Counted from the first letter of the stretch, positions 24,354-36,989 are shown. The stretch is DNA of 64,000 nt from Telmatactis stephensoni (GCA_029948255.1 JALIZF010001690.1:248001-312000), one strand, 5' to 3'. The notes: a model not told the origin generated them from the sequence alone. Program-made: numbers and translations.

Positions 24354-27300
24354 TCAGTCTTGTGAGAGGACGTCATCTCTTGTAGGCAGTGCAACATCAA
24401 GTACCTTCTGAAGCCAAAATACTGCTTGATCTAAGAAAGGAAAGTGATATTATTGGAATACTGGAATACCCCATACTCAATCGGTAATTACGTGCTAGTC
24501 ACTCAAGAAGCTCTAGAAGTGTTACATTTACTGACACTTTCATGTCTAAAGTATAGCCTTTCGCGTTCTTCCCATAACTGTTGAATAGAATATTGTTAAT
24601 CCAAAGTCCATTTAACGATTCCTTAGTTTCAGCAAATTCACTTATTCACTTTGTTTGTCCTTTCTTTGTCTTTATTCGTTTATTTACTTTAAAAAATATC
24701 TATTTTATCGAAAGAAGACAAAAAGGATTGCTTCCATCATCCTGCTCGAACTCGGCGTCAGAGTTTTACCAGCGTATGACTGAACACTCGCTTATTTCTC
24801 AGTAGACCAGTTAGTTTAATGGTATGGTTCAGTTACTTTTTAAAGCCTGGGATCTAACTATTTCCTCCCTCTTTGACTACGAAGCTTTCTGTGCTCTAGC
24901 GGACAGCGTGGAATGGGCCGAAATCTCCCTCCTATTTCAACCATTCAGAGCGCGTGTAAGATTCTGTGACGTCATCTGTGCGTGTGTACTGTAAACACGT
25001 GCGGTTTTCGACCAATCAGAGTGTGCGTAATATATCAATTCTTATATAATTAGTTGAATATATACAGGCTATAGGCACGATAACGTGACAGCGGCCGTAA
25101 CGGATAGCAAGGAAAAGAAAAAAATCACTGCATTTGTTAAATGAATCTCCATGGGGAAGATATATATTTATTCCAGCTATCCAACATGCCTTTGTCACGT
25201 GATTGTTCACGTGATCTTACCATATCGATTCATGAAACACCTTGGTAGTAGTTTATAGTAAACAAATATAAAATAGACTGGTACGCCTGACAGGATGACC
25301 AGTACACAGTACAAAGACTCGTACGGTGCTTGGTAAAACGGTGCAACCACCAGGTAGACTGATATCAGCAACATAAACACAGGTATCCCGGTCCAAACCT
25401 AGAATGAGATAAATAACACAATGTTAGCCGACATGTACAATTCCCAACGTTGGATCCAACATGTTAGATACATGTTGGTAAAGACAACGACGTCCAGCAT
25501 TTTTTTGTTGTTGTTGTTCTGCTACCGGACACATGTCAGTTTCTATGGTTACTGGACACATGTCAGCCGTTTCTATGGTTACTGGACACTTGTCATGCAG
25601 TTTCGATCCTATGTTTACTGGACACTTGTCAGTTTCTGTGGTTACTGGACACATGTCTGTTTCTATGGTTACTGGACACTTGTCAGTTTTTGTGGTTACT
25701 TACCTTATAAGGACGATGGACGTTTTTTCTAGTGAAACGAAACATGAGGATAATGAAAAACATCAGACCATAAACGAACCAGTAGATGAAACTGAAGAAG
25801 TTGAGCAGACGATCAAACGTCGCGACATCAGGAATAAGAACAATAAATGATAACATGCTCTGAAAAACAGAACAGCATATGTAGAATTGCTCTTATGATA
25901 ACCCCGTAGAAATAAACCGAATATACATTTTCCATAAACGTTCGTACAATTACTAAGCTTAACCGATTCCAAAAATGAAATAAAAAGGGGGGTCACCGTG
26001 TCCATTTCTGCACTAGATGGCGGTAACTGTAAGCGCTAAAGCCGCGCGGAGTCATTGTCAACATTGAAATGTTCAAGTTACATTCTATCTTTTACGCTTC
26101 AATCAAAAAGTTAAAAGGCAAAAATTGTAAGAAAAAAGTTAACTATGCTTAAAATTAGTTACAGTTAAATTATTTGTGTTTGGAACGTCACACGGACGTG
26201 ACACAGTACGGCGTCTTGAGGGGGAGTCCCGAGGGGGGATGGGAAGTTGTTTCACTTGTGGTGTGTTTATTGGCGCTTACATTAAACAACATTGCTGGCA
26301 AGGGCGTATGCCATTTCGTGTGAACCATTGCCAAGAACATTGGCATATGGCCTTCTCTAGCAGCAGCGAACAACAGCCTGTGAAATGAGATCAGTAAGAA
26401 AAAATCTGCATTTTGATGTAATGTACTTTTAATTTTATTACTTCCTCTTTGGACGATTATTCCTTCCTTCCTTCCTTCCTTCCTTCCTTCCTTCCTTCCT
26501 TCCTTCCTTCCTTCCTTATTATTTTCTCTTCTTTTTCTTGTCTTGTCTAGTCTTTTGTTTTCTTTTGTTTTCTCTTCCCTTCCCATCCCTTCTTTTCTCC
26601 TCTCTTCTCTTTCTCTTTTTTTCATTCCTTTTCTTCGTTTTTTTCTTCATATCAATATCACGATCTTACCGTCCTCCAGCAAACATCGAACCATTTGCAC
26701 ACCCAAATGTCGAGCAGGCCACAAGAATTGGTATGGTCCAGGCCATAACACCGTACAATCGATCAGCAAGAGTCTGGAACAAAACAAGGTATTAGGTTAG
26801 TAATCGACACATATGAACAATCACAAGATTGTTATCTTCTCTAGTCTCACATCTTTTTTTCAAGGCCGTCATTTTTGGGGAAAAAACCGAGAAGTTAAAA
26901 TAATCGCCAGACTAGTAGCTTGTGTACAGCTGTTACAGGGGGAGGGGTGGGTAACGCCTGTACATAGGCTAACAGGCAAGTGGACCTTTTAAGATTGAAC
27001 ACGGCTACATATCAGTAACATCAAGCTGTGATGGTCCAAAATGCCCATAATTCATTGCATATTCACGTGATATGTAGTTACCACAGCAACGGCACTTGAC
27101 GCCAGAAGTTCTTCTTTGCTCAGGACAGTCATGTATCCAATGTTGACCAAAATGTAAGAAATCGTTACGAGAGGAATGCCGATCCAGATACAACGTGCAA
27201 GGTTTCTATTTAAAAAAAACAATTTTCAATTACTAAAACAAATTGAATCAACTCAGTCTTACTTATGCACAATTTCCCATTGGAATTTCAGCCGAAGCCT

Positions 27301-30300
27301 CTAATGGTTCTGCAGCTCGCTCAAAAAGACGGAACGCCTCACGAACGGCTGCTTATCAAGTGTCGATTTTATGAAACTATAATGGACAGTTGCAGAGCTA
27401 TATCTTCCAAAACAGTTTTAATATATAAATTACTTGTTAGGGTTTTTGAGCTCTTCTGTAAAGAAATTCAGGTTATTCCTAAAATGAGCAAACAAAGAAT
27501 TATTATCAGTACAAACTCTATCAGTGAGTAACACAGGGACTTGACCAGGGACTCCATATTTCAGCGCCGAGTATTTCTTTTACGAAGAAGGAGAGATCAA
27601 TAGTCTCTACCACACCGCATTGCGTTTAGCGTTACGCATCGAGACTGAACACGGCTGCGCATGCGTATGAGACTACGTCACCTAACGCTCTCTCGACACA
27701 CAGCGTTGCATGAAGCGTTACGAACCGAGACTGAACACTGCTACGTATCAGACTTGGGAAAGGCATTAGAAATTAAAAACAATTTGAAAATGGAGAATTT
27801 TTTTATTCATATATATTGCGGGTGTTTCAATAACATACACCATTTTTTACTCTAGTACAAGCCAAACTAATCACCCAGAAAAAATCTTGTCAAACTATGT
27901 TATAAGACACTTTTAGACCCTTCCACCATTACCTACAAGGTCGCCATTACTCGGGATACCTGTTAAAAACGTTTTGGCGGGCTAATCATCCACAAGCAAA
28001 TCATACAGCTAGATTGCAGCCAGTGGCATAGTGAGGGGTGGCAGGTGTGGGGAGGAGGGTGGTCGCCCCCCCCCCCCCCCCCCCAATTAAATTTTGGACT
28101 TGAACCTTCATCTGATCAGATGATGTCAATGACATCACTTTAAAGTTTTACTTTTAATTAAGTTCACAATAGTCAAGCATAATCCGCACTTGGAAGAAGT
28201 TTGTTTTTGTTTCTCGATGCTGGACAAATTTCCATGTGCTTTAGTCCCAAATCGTTCTTCCTGGGGAAATTAGGAAATTAGCATATTGAAATTTAACCTT
28301 TCCATTGACTGCCCCCCCTCCCTTTTGCCTCGCTACGCCCATGGTTGCAGCTCAACTTTGGTAACAAAATATATAAACAGCTAGTGTGACGAGAAAGAGG
28401 CTTTGGCTAGTACAGGATTCACTCTATACCCTTGATAAACGGCTATATTGATGCTACATTAAATGATTACCATCCATCGTAGGCATATAAACCATTGTAA
28501 AAAGCGAAACCCATCAATCCCAGACTTTTTGTCGATCCTTCAAAGGAATTGTTAAAAGTTGTGACGTGTCCTGTTGAATATAAGAAACAGTCAATAACTG
28601 AAGGGAAAAAACGAGCAAAGGACAAAAACAAAAGAAATGGGAAGAGCAAGAAACAAATGAAAAGAAAATATCGATTGAAAACGTACGTTAAATAATCATG
28701 AAAAAATGAATTAACTTATCAAAGGATTGAAAGACAGGAAACGGGAATCCGTTAACATGCTTCGAACTTTCGCTCTTCGTCGGAGTAAAAGAAAGTGTTT
28801 ATCGAAGTAACAATATTTGTCGAAGTAATATATTTGTAATGTGATCATCCCGGTGGATGTAGTCCTGAGAAGGACTGTTTAATGTGACTGATGTTTCGAC
28901 AACCTGAGCAGAAGTCATCTTCCGAGTCAAGTGAAGAATGTAGTAAAAGATGGTACATAGACCATTTGGATTAGTAAAAGAAAGTAATGAATTCATGGGT
29001 GGGTTTATATTGAAGTCGGAATGAGGGAATTGAGAAATGGAGGGATAATAGAACAATATGTTATTTGAATAAAAAACGTTTCTTTATACCGTTGGGCTAT
29101 TGAGTGCTCAATGAATAAATAAGTCACATCTCCTCGGGCTTGTGGAGTGGGGGGAGTGGGGGGAAGTGGGGGGGGGGGGGCGATTTGGCATTTTGCATTT
29201 ATGCGATTGTTTTTCTTCCTGGAATTTAGTTTTTTGGTGATTTCCATTGTCACATGAAGTGTTTAGCATCCTTGTAGTACAGTTTTATAGTGACTCGTTG
29301 AAAAAGACATGTTTTCCAACAAATAATTAAATATTTTATGTAAATTTTCTTGTATGATAATTTCGACGGTAAAGTAAATTTTTACGGAGCAAATTTTCGC
29401 GGTAATTTATTTTTGTGGAAACCTTTTCTTCGCGAACCTTTCTTTCGGATCGCGCGTAAAAAGTCGCAAAAATAATAATTAGAACCCGTTAAAATAAAGT
29501 TCTATACCAGAAACTCGACTGATTTCATTAGTTGTAGTTTGGGTCCTTTGTATCGTTAGGTCGCAACCAACACAGGAAGCCCAAGGAGCGAACAGACCAA
29601 CTTATGGAATCAGTCTAGATCAGAAACAAACGTCAACGACAACTTACCTTGTGCTATACGGACAATGCCCGTCATGATCAGCATAACAATAGCAATCATT
29701 TTAGCTACTGTAAAGACAATCTGCATCCTACTGGCCCATTTCACGCTTGCGCAATTGACAAAAGTTATTATGGCTTGAAAAAGAAATTGAACATTTGAAA
29801 TGAGTTTAAACTTACTTGAAGTAATCTACATAGGGCCTAAATAATTACCAAACAAGATATATAAAAGAGATGGTTAAAAATTGACAGCTGAATATTTTTT
29901 TAAACTAAATAGACCGATTTCTCAAGATTGCGCGCGCAGCTTTCTTGACGGACCAAGAAAAAGTATTTTTGACTTTTTAAAAGTTTGAATTTGAAAATGT
30001 TTTTTTTTTACTAAAAGCAATCAAAATAGTTTTTGTCGTTTACTGTGAAAAAACATGCTTTATTCTGGATTTGTAGCCAATGGAATTTTGAAAATTGGAT
30101 TCAAAGCGAGGCTCAAACCGAATTTAGCTGCGAGCGCAACCTGGAGCCGTGAAAACTGTCTATTGTGAGTAGGCGACTTTATCTACTCTATCCGGCCTGT
30201 ATTGCGTCTTTCAAAGCTTTTAAACTAAAACTGTTCGGCAAAGGAGAGTAGCTTGTAAAGGCACTTTTTTCAGCGATTGTAGGTATCATATGGAAATCTT

Positions 30301-33300
30301 TAGAATAAATAAGAGAAACATGCAGTTTTGAGAGCAAAACCCTTAAAAAACTCCCTTCGTTTTTCTATCAAGCAGCTGGTAAATTAGAGATGTCGTCGGT
30401 AAACTTGCAGCTTTGGCAGGAATACAACATGAAAGTTAATAGTGATATCTTGGTCTGGAAATGAAATACATATGCCATGCATTGACAGTAGGGTTTCGTG
30501 GCTATTCTACAAATTGCTTGCGTAATAGATGTCTGAGTCATGCGTAATGCAAGACATGTAAAGATCACGAAATTGTAATCATACTTAAAACAACCGGACT
30601 CAAGGAGATGAAATTAGGTTTGTTTGTCTGAGTAGCCTGGCCGCCAAGGAACGAGAGGAACACTGGTTTCTCCTCCCCTGAAAAGCCAGGCTATACACAG
30701 GCTAGATTAGACTATATTGTTAGTCTGCCGCAGCAATGCATTCTTGGACTGTTACCTCAATACAATAATACTGAACAAAGGATTTACAAACCATGACGTC
30801 TTTTGTTTGGTGTTATTTAACTGAGATAACAGTCCCAGAATACATTGCTGCGGCAGAATAGCGATACAGTCTATGGACGGTGCTCAAGAGCTGCACAACT
30901 TCAGGCGCGACCACACCCATGGCTCATACCGATTTGGGGGAAATTGCTTAGAATTTTTATCATTTTTATATTCAAGTAGCTTTCATAGTTATGATAAAAA
31001 ATCTTCCAAAAACGACTTAAACTTATCTAGGAGAGATTCATGCTTAATACCGAAACCGGTCAGATGTTTTGTTGGATCTGGATGACTGACTTTATCGCCA
31101 TTGACTCTGGATGACTGGATTTTTTTAACTGCCATCAGTCACTCCATTAAAAGTGAACAGACGATGAAAATTTTTATATCAATGATGATTAATCAAAAAA
31201 CGACCAATTTCCATCTCACTGCATACTAACGAACAATGGTCATCAAGTCGAGACACTTGTTTTGGTAAATAAAAAGTACCAGCCTAATTGAAGCGCATGT
31301 GATCATAAACAGTTTTCAAAATAAAAAATGACTACGGAAAATATGTAGTTATTTCATAATTCGAATAAACTGGTTCGATTTTTTGGCATTTCTAAATTAC
31401 GGACTATAACATGCTGCATGTTCTCCAGTCGTTTATAACTTTTCATAGAAGTATTCGATCATTTCAATTTACTTATCGAAGGTATAGATGTCCTATAGCT
31501 TTCTAACGGCAGTAGTATTTCTAGAAATATTTCTGTATTTTTAAAAGAGTTGAGATAAATACAAGGGACTAATGTTTTGAAGGTAAAATTTAGTAATCAA
31601 CTGTACAACAATTTCTATCCAGAATATTTTGTTCTAGCTCGCTTACAGTAAACCCTGAATTGCTAGAAAACATTGTCAGAAATAAGAACAAAATTATCCC
31701 TCTATTTACGGAGTCATACCAATTTTTATAAAAAGCCTGGTTTTAGAATATCGACTATATCTCCTAAACTTTTACTTTATTTGCCTTAAAAATTACACCA
31801 TTTTAAAAGAGAAAGACGTCTTATTCTGCGTACCAAAAATTTCAGAAATCGGTTGCTATTTACCCGCTCAAATTTGACCTAAAAAGTTGAGCCTCCCCCA
31901 CAATAAATACCCGCGGGCCACCTTAACGAATTAAACGTACTCGGCAGTTGTGTCCAATTAATAATAGCATTGAGTGGCGAGACTTAATTATAATACGGCT
32001 TGCGTAGGACCTACCATGTCCCTGCAGGCTCAAAGGAATTTCAATAAGTGCAAGTCAGGTCAAAAGTGAAATGTACCAGGTGTTTTCACAGCTAGGAGTT
32101 AAACTGAAAAGTTCTTAAGGTGGCCCGTACCTATTGATTTGTTTGTTGGGCATGAATTTCAATCGCGTCCTTTTACATCAAAACCTTGTCCGATTTCTGA
32201 GACATTTGCAGCCATTTGTCTACAAGCCTTGAAATTTGTACCGGTAATTATTTTTCTGCGAATTAGATCAAGTAATTCGAGATATCAGACGATTTTTAAA
32301 AATGGCTTTTTGAGAAAAATTGGTCATAAATCCAAAATTCCAAGGTGAATTTTTTTCCTATTTCGTCAATCAAGTATAAAGGCATAGAGGACTACATACA
32401 ACATGTATCGTGCCAATTGATGCCATAGAAGTTGCGATACAAAATTTGTGCTGCCTGTTACGACGCAAAATTATGTAGTCAAAACTGCCGCCAAAATCTC
32501 AACAAAATTTCAAAAACAGCGAGAACTATATCTGCTGTAAGAAAGACAAATACCTATTGTAACTTGTAAACAAAATTTGGAGAGATGAGAAGCTAAACGC
32601 CAATGTTATCCTCAAGCAAACTTGGGGAGTAATTTATGTGACCACGAGGTGAGCGTTGCGAATTTGTATTACTTCGACTTCTACAAATTCTGTCGAATTG
32701 TTTCGTGAAATTTTCTCGGTATGGGATAGAACAAGATGTTAACATACCTGCTGCTAAGTGTCGTTGTGTTTGCTGCACTAGGTATAATTCAGTAAGCTTC
32801 AAAAGTAAGCAACTGCATCGAGTCGACGTTTGAGCTGCCAAGGTAAAGCCCTCATGGTTTGTTAATTTATTCAAAACAACACCTTACTATCTGTTGCAAA
32901 ATTCCACACGGGATTTAGACTCAGAAGCAATTGTATTCAGAGAAGCAGCAAGTGATAACATCTGCGCATGCGTCAAACTTCAGTGCGCGTTCTAGCGAAA
33001 CTCGTAATGGCGGCACGAAACTAGTGAAATGTGGCAGTTTGAAAGGATTATTTCAAGCTATTCGTACTTCCATGAACACTTATTATCCACCCAAAATATT
33101 TATGGAGTCTTTTTAAAGCTGTCTGTATAAAAAAGGTATCTTTTTTCCTGCTAAATTTTGCTAAATTTCTCACTTGGTTTGGTTGACTGAAGTGTGGAAG
33201 AAGTGGTTTGTTGACATGTGTTCATGGAAATTCTGAATGGCCCTGGAGCTATCAACAATGAATTTTAGGACAGTGTACCAAAAAGGTAGGTCTTTATGCA

Positions 33301-36300
33301 TCAGTATTTCTTGTGGGTAGTTAAAAATAAGGATCAAAAGCTTTTATTTTAAAATAACAGCAAACTCGATCGGAGTTATTCCTCTGAAATCCCATTTTTG
33401 TGTGATTTTGAGAGTGATTATTTGTTACACCCCAAGATATATCCCACCTAAAGTCTCGAAAAATGATATTGCCACTGTTGGTGAAGTTGAATAACGACTT
33501 CAAACGATTATCTTTTAGGGGGGAAGTTTGAGAATTTTGATGGTATTTAGCAATGTGTAATGTACAAGCAAATTTCATGCTGGTCAAAATTAAGCCTAAA
33601 TTAATCTTCAATCACTTGATGTCAACACTTTGCTTCTTTTGAGGCTGTTATTGAGCATTGAGCATGAATTATTTTCGGGAGTTTGAGAAATCAGTCAGAA
33701 AAGAGAGGTCCTAAGTGTCCTTTACAGTTGAGCTATTTTTTCTGGATGCCAACTTTACAATTTTACTCATGTATATGCATACAACAATGAATCTTATAAT
33801 TATAATATTGTAAAACCTTCAAGATAAGATAGATCTGCATTGAAGGAGGGATCAGACCTAACATCAAGATGCTAGCTAAGCATGTTAATTATATTTATCC
33901 TGAAATTTAACAGCCAGAACTTTTGAAAAAAGTTAAATGGATTGTGTGTTTATGTCTGTTTGCCAACACACGTACTGGGCACTTCCTAACTTAATTACTA
34001 GGTAAGTTCAGAAGTGTACAGTCTGTTGTAGGCACCCCACTCTTGTATATATTTATAGACCCTTGCTATTACGGAAACTAAATGACAATCCAAAGGGTGT
34101 CCACTATAATGAGAGGCGATAAAGTCAACTAAATTGCCATCTTTTCCATTATTCTCATAGATTTGCAACCACTATACATGAGGGTTTCCTAGCAACTCAA
34201 ACAAGCCAGCTCATATGCATAGTCCAGTATTTGGAGATGGTGTTTATTAGATGCTATTAGTGAAGTGATATCAATAACTTCCAGGCTATGATATGTAAAA
34301 GGATCACAGCCAAACACAACATTTTTTGTTCTTGAACTATTTCAGTAGTATCTGTACACATATATTTGGGTGTGTACATTTACATGTGTAGGATTATTTA
34401 GTGGGTGTGCATAGTTTAATGGTGTCAAGTCTGCTTAGTGTGTATTGATGTACTGATCTAGCAGCTGTTTGAAGTTGCATTTGAAATATTAAAGTTTGTT
34501 GTTTTTAGATGATAACCTGTTGAAAATCTCTTTTTCTTTAGCTCCACAATTTGAACAAAATTTGTTAATCATAACAGGTACACAAGTATTACAGTAATAA
34601 GAAATACTATTGCAGTTTATATGAATACAAATTGATTTAAATTGTACGTGTAGACCTTCTGAAGCATTTTTAAGTGATAAAAGCATTAAAACAGTCATCA
34701 CTTGAAGTTCCTTTTCCGTGTTTGTGTTTATTAAATGTGGCATAAAACTCGGTTTAGCTTTATATTTGTAACGTGTACTGCGCAAACCAAACATTTTCGA
34801 AATATTTTCGGCTTTACTGCATTCAAATACTAAAGTTGAGTATCGGTTTTGCGAAATGGTTATAACTTTTATGAAAGTAAGAAGAAAAACTTGTCTTTCC
34901 TGCCCTCAATAAACAGAAAACAACAAAGAATAAGCAGAAGAACGATAGCGAATTTTAATAGAGCCGCCATTTTCATTGCATGCTCCAGCGATCACATGAA
35001 TTCCGTTCAGCGGACCGCGCATACTCGCAACGTTATCACTTGCTGCTATTCAGAGAACTACTGTCTTTATTCCCAAAAGTCTGGATCCCGTGCGGAATTT
35101 TGCAACAGATAGTAAGGTGTCGTTTTGAATAAATTAACAAACCGTGAGGGTTTTACCTTGGCAGCTCAAACGTCGACTTGATGAAGTTGCTTACTTTTGA
35201 AGCTTACTGAATTATACCTAGTGCAGCAAACACAACGACACTTGGCAACAGGTATGTTAACATCTTGTTCTATCCCATACCGAGAAAATTTCACGAAACA
35301 ATTCGACAGAATTTGTAGAAGTCGAAGTAATACAAATTCGCAACGCTCGCCTCGTGGTCACATAAATTACTCCCCAAGTTTGCTTGAGGATAACATTGGC
35401 GTTTAGCTTCTCATCTCTCCAAATTTTGTTTACAAGTTACAATAGGTATTTGTCTTTCTTACAGCAGATATAGTTCTCGCTGTTTTTGAAATTTTGTTGA
35501 GATTTTGGCGGCAGTTTTGACTACATAATTTTGCGTCGTAACAGGCAGCACAAATTTTGTATCGCAACTTCTAAGGCATCAATTGGCACGATACATGTTG
35601 TATGTAGTCCTCTATGCCTTTATACTTGATTGACGAAATAGGAAAAAAATTCACCTTGGAATTTTGGATTTATGACCAATTTTTCTCAAAAAGCCATTTT
35701 TAAAAATCGTCTGATATCTCGAATTACTTGATCTAATTCGCAGAAAAATAATTACCGGTACAAATTTCAAGGCTTGTAGACAAATGGCTGCAAATGTCTC
35801 AGAAATCGGACAAGGTTTTGATGTAAAAGGACGCGATTGAAATTCATGTCCAACAAACAAATCAATAGGTACGGGCCACCTTAAATTCCCACTGTGAACT
35901 AAGAGGGAGCTTGTAAAGTACTTTTAGATAATTATGTAAACATTAAAAATAAATAATAATGTATATGTATAGTATTCAGTCTAGACTGCACTGATGCTGG
36001 TTATAATTATCTGGGAAGGATAATTATTGTGATTTTATTTAACCCGTGAAAGAAAGACGCGCGACTATTAAGTCTGTACTAGCCCTTGTGACAAATTAAA
36101 AGCAAGTAGAGTGATCGCACTTAACCCGTGAAAAGGTACAAAATCTAAGGAGTACTAAGTAGTACAAATGTCTTTGTTTTTGCATTATTTAGCTAGTACA
36201 ATTTCAGGTTAAGTTCGATCACTCTAATACTAACTGTTATGCGTACTATTTTTTTACGGGTTAGATAAAATTACTGTATTAACTAGCTGTAAAATTAACA

Positions 36301-36900
36301 TTTGTTGATAGACTGGTGTTTATAGAACTGGAAACCGTAGAGCGACCAGGGCAAACATTGTCGAGCTTCAATTAAAATAGTTTTTGCATAACACTTACCC
36401 AAGGCAGCTGCAGCCAAAAGTTTTCTCAAAGGCACAAACTCTTGAGACCCACCACAGCCGGGAAAGAAAGGCTCCAAAACATAATCAGCAAAAGCAAGAA
36501 GAATCATCACTGAAGTTGGTTTCACAAAAATCACATAGATCCATGAAAACAAAAACGCAGGCAAAGCACCAAAGCCTTCCAGTAGATACGAATACTCTGC
36601 ACCAGACTTTGGCATCAAGGTTCCTAGCTCCACATAACACAAACCGCCAAATAGAGCAATCACGCCGCAGAATGACCAAATAACGAGATTTAAGCCCACG
36701 GACCCTGTATACAGCATAATCCATCGTGGCGTAGCAAAAATACCCGCGCCAATGATCGTACCAACTAGCATAGCAACGCCGCCAGGGATGCCTAGAGTTC
36801 TTCGTAGTCCTATTTGATTATTGCTCCCAGGTGCTGCCATTGACGATTGTAGATTATCTTGCGATGAACGCTTGGCGTGAGAAGTTGTGTTCGCCATCAT
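24354..36900 (-). CDS. SLC7 heteromeric amino-acid transporter light chain, ten exons, complete
   Basis: An APC-superfamily amino-acid exchanger of the LAT type, normally disulfide-linked to an SLC3 heavy chain at the plasma membrane. Exons (minus): 36900-36399, 29773-29648, 28570-28471, 27478-27434, 27205-27082, 26773-26670, 26377-26281, 25859-25704, 25398-25221 and 24430-24354. Their sum is 1,509 nt (502 aa) with all phases consistent. TM1 has the substrate-binding GAGIF (residues 51-55). Cys149 in PFFPGCGGS sits in the TM3-4 loop where family members bond to the heavy chain. Later blocks are [54 protein letters not shown] and HTPLPAMLF. The micro-exon at 27434 is required to complete the YDGW-to-TEELKNP segment. 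Two adjacent Met codons (36900, 36897) could start. The 6.6-kb intron 1 carries a large inverted-repeat element. y+LAT and b0,+AT subtypes cannot be separated confidently. Confidence 0.93.
25524..25697 (+). repeat. ~27-bp minisatellite abutting the SLC7 exon 8 donor
   Basis: Six to seven copies of a unit like ACTGGACACATGTCAGTTTC plus TATGGTT, with variants (CTTGTC, TGTGGTT), run to within a few bases of the exon 8 splice donor (minus-strand GTAAGT at 25698-25703). The unit ends GGTTACT, which on the minus strand resembles AGTAACC and overlaps the donor flank. Confidence 0.85.
25896..26165. mobile_element. Truncated second copy of the 11835 element
   Basis: It resembles bases 11840-12170 at scattered positions (CCGTAGAAATAAA, ATACATTTTC, AAAAAGGGGGGT, CATTGAAATGTT, ACATTCTATCTTT) but lacks the right terminal repeat. 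It lies in SLC7 intron 7. Confidence 0.55.
26461..26517 (+). repeat. (TTCC)n microsatellite in SLC7 intron 6
   Basis: About 14 TTCC units followed by a CT-rich tract. The translated frames over it (KEGR or SLPFP repeats) are low-complexity artefacts. Confidence 0.95.
28021..28343. mobile_element. hAT-like non-autonomous element with 8-bp duplication
   Basis: The left end CAGTGGCATAGTGAGG and the inverse of the right end (CATGGGCGTAGCGAGG) form short terminal repeats of the CAGTGGCGTAG type common in hAT elements. Flanks ATTGCAGC (28013-28020) and GTTGCAGC (28344-28351) match 7 of 8 bases. The interior has a 17-base C run near 28068. It lies in SLC7 intron 3. Confidence 0.7.
29917..30145. mobile_element. 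GCGCGCGC-type element, copy C
   Basis: It starts TTTCTCAAGATTGCGCGCGC and shares TTGACGGACCAAGAAAAA and the AGTTTGAATTTGAAAATG type centre with copy A. The right end is degenerate. It lies in SLC7 intron 1. Confidence 0.5.
30709..30871. mobile_element. Foldback MITE in SLC7 intron 1
   Basis: Arms of about 53 bp: CTGCCGCAGCAATGCATTCT at about 30725 against the inverse ending at 30871, both starting AGACTRTAT. They are separated by about 57 bp. About 85% arm identity and no protein. Confidence 0.7.
32119..35880. mobile_element. 3.8-kb long-inverted-repeat element flanked by TTAA
   Basis: Arms of at least 850 bp (about 32119-32975 and 35020-35880) are inverted copies that look about 98% identical near the ends and diverge inward. 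Even an unselected 69-codon frame is preserved exactly in both. The termini are GGTGGCCCGTACC and its inverse, each bordered outside by TTAA (32115-32118 and 35881-35884), the duplication made by piggyBac and Kolobok superfamily elements. The 2-kb interior has no recognisable transposase, but it carries a 101-codon minus-strand frame with paired cysteines. The element lies in SLC7 intron 1. Isolated TTAAGGTGGCC-type ends also occur at 31910-31926 and 57541. Confidence 0.82.
34489..34794 (-). CDS. Unrecognised 101-codon frame inside the TTAA element, zinc-ribbon-like
   Basis: An ATG-initiated frame in the unique core of the long-inverted-repeat element. The N-terminus is basic, the middle hydrophobic/helical ([20 protein letters not shown]). 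The C-terminal third has two cysteine pairs, YYCNTC and FCSNCG, 16 residues apart, the spacing of a small zinc ribbon. I do not recognise a family. It may be a remnant exon of a captured or transposase gene, or chance. Confidence 0.25.
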   Translation of the reverse strand: MFGLRSTRYKYKAKPSFMPHLINTNTEKELQVMTVLMLLSLKNASEGLHVQFKSICIHINCNSISYYCNTCVPVMINKFCSNCGAKEKEIFNRLSSKNNKL

Positions 36901-36989
36901 GGTAGCCAGTATAAAAATAACTGCAGACGAAATGTCAACACAAGTATTAACTCAACGCGGGGTCGCACTGGCCTCCTGCTATTTACGAG

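Noticed and set aside
26188..26625. 145-codon minus frame with KEGRKEGR repeats
   Set aside because: Its N-terminal part is the TTCC microsatellite; only the 26281-26377 stretch is real, as SLC7 exon 7 in this frame.
28340..28380. [13 protein letters not shown] peptide as the missing SLC7 block
   Set aside because: It lies at the hAT element edge and lacks splice sites; the micro-exon at 27434 matches the family much better and fits the phase.
32119..35880. piggyBac transposase gene
   Set aside because: TTAA borders suggest the superfamily, but no DDD/E-type transposase frame is present in the core.
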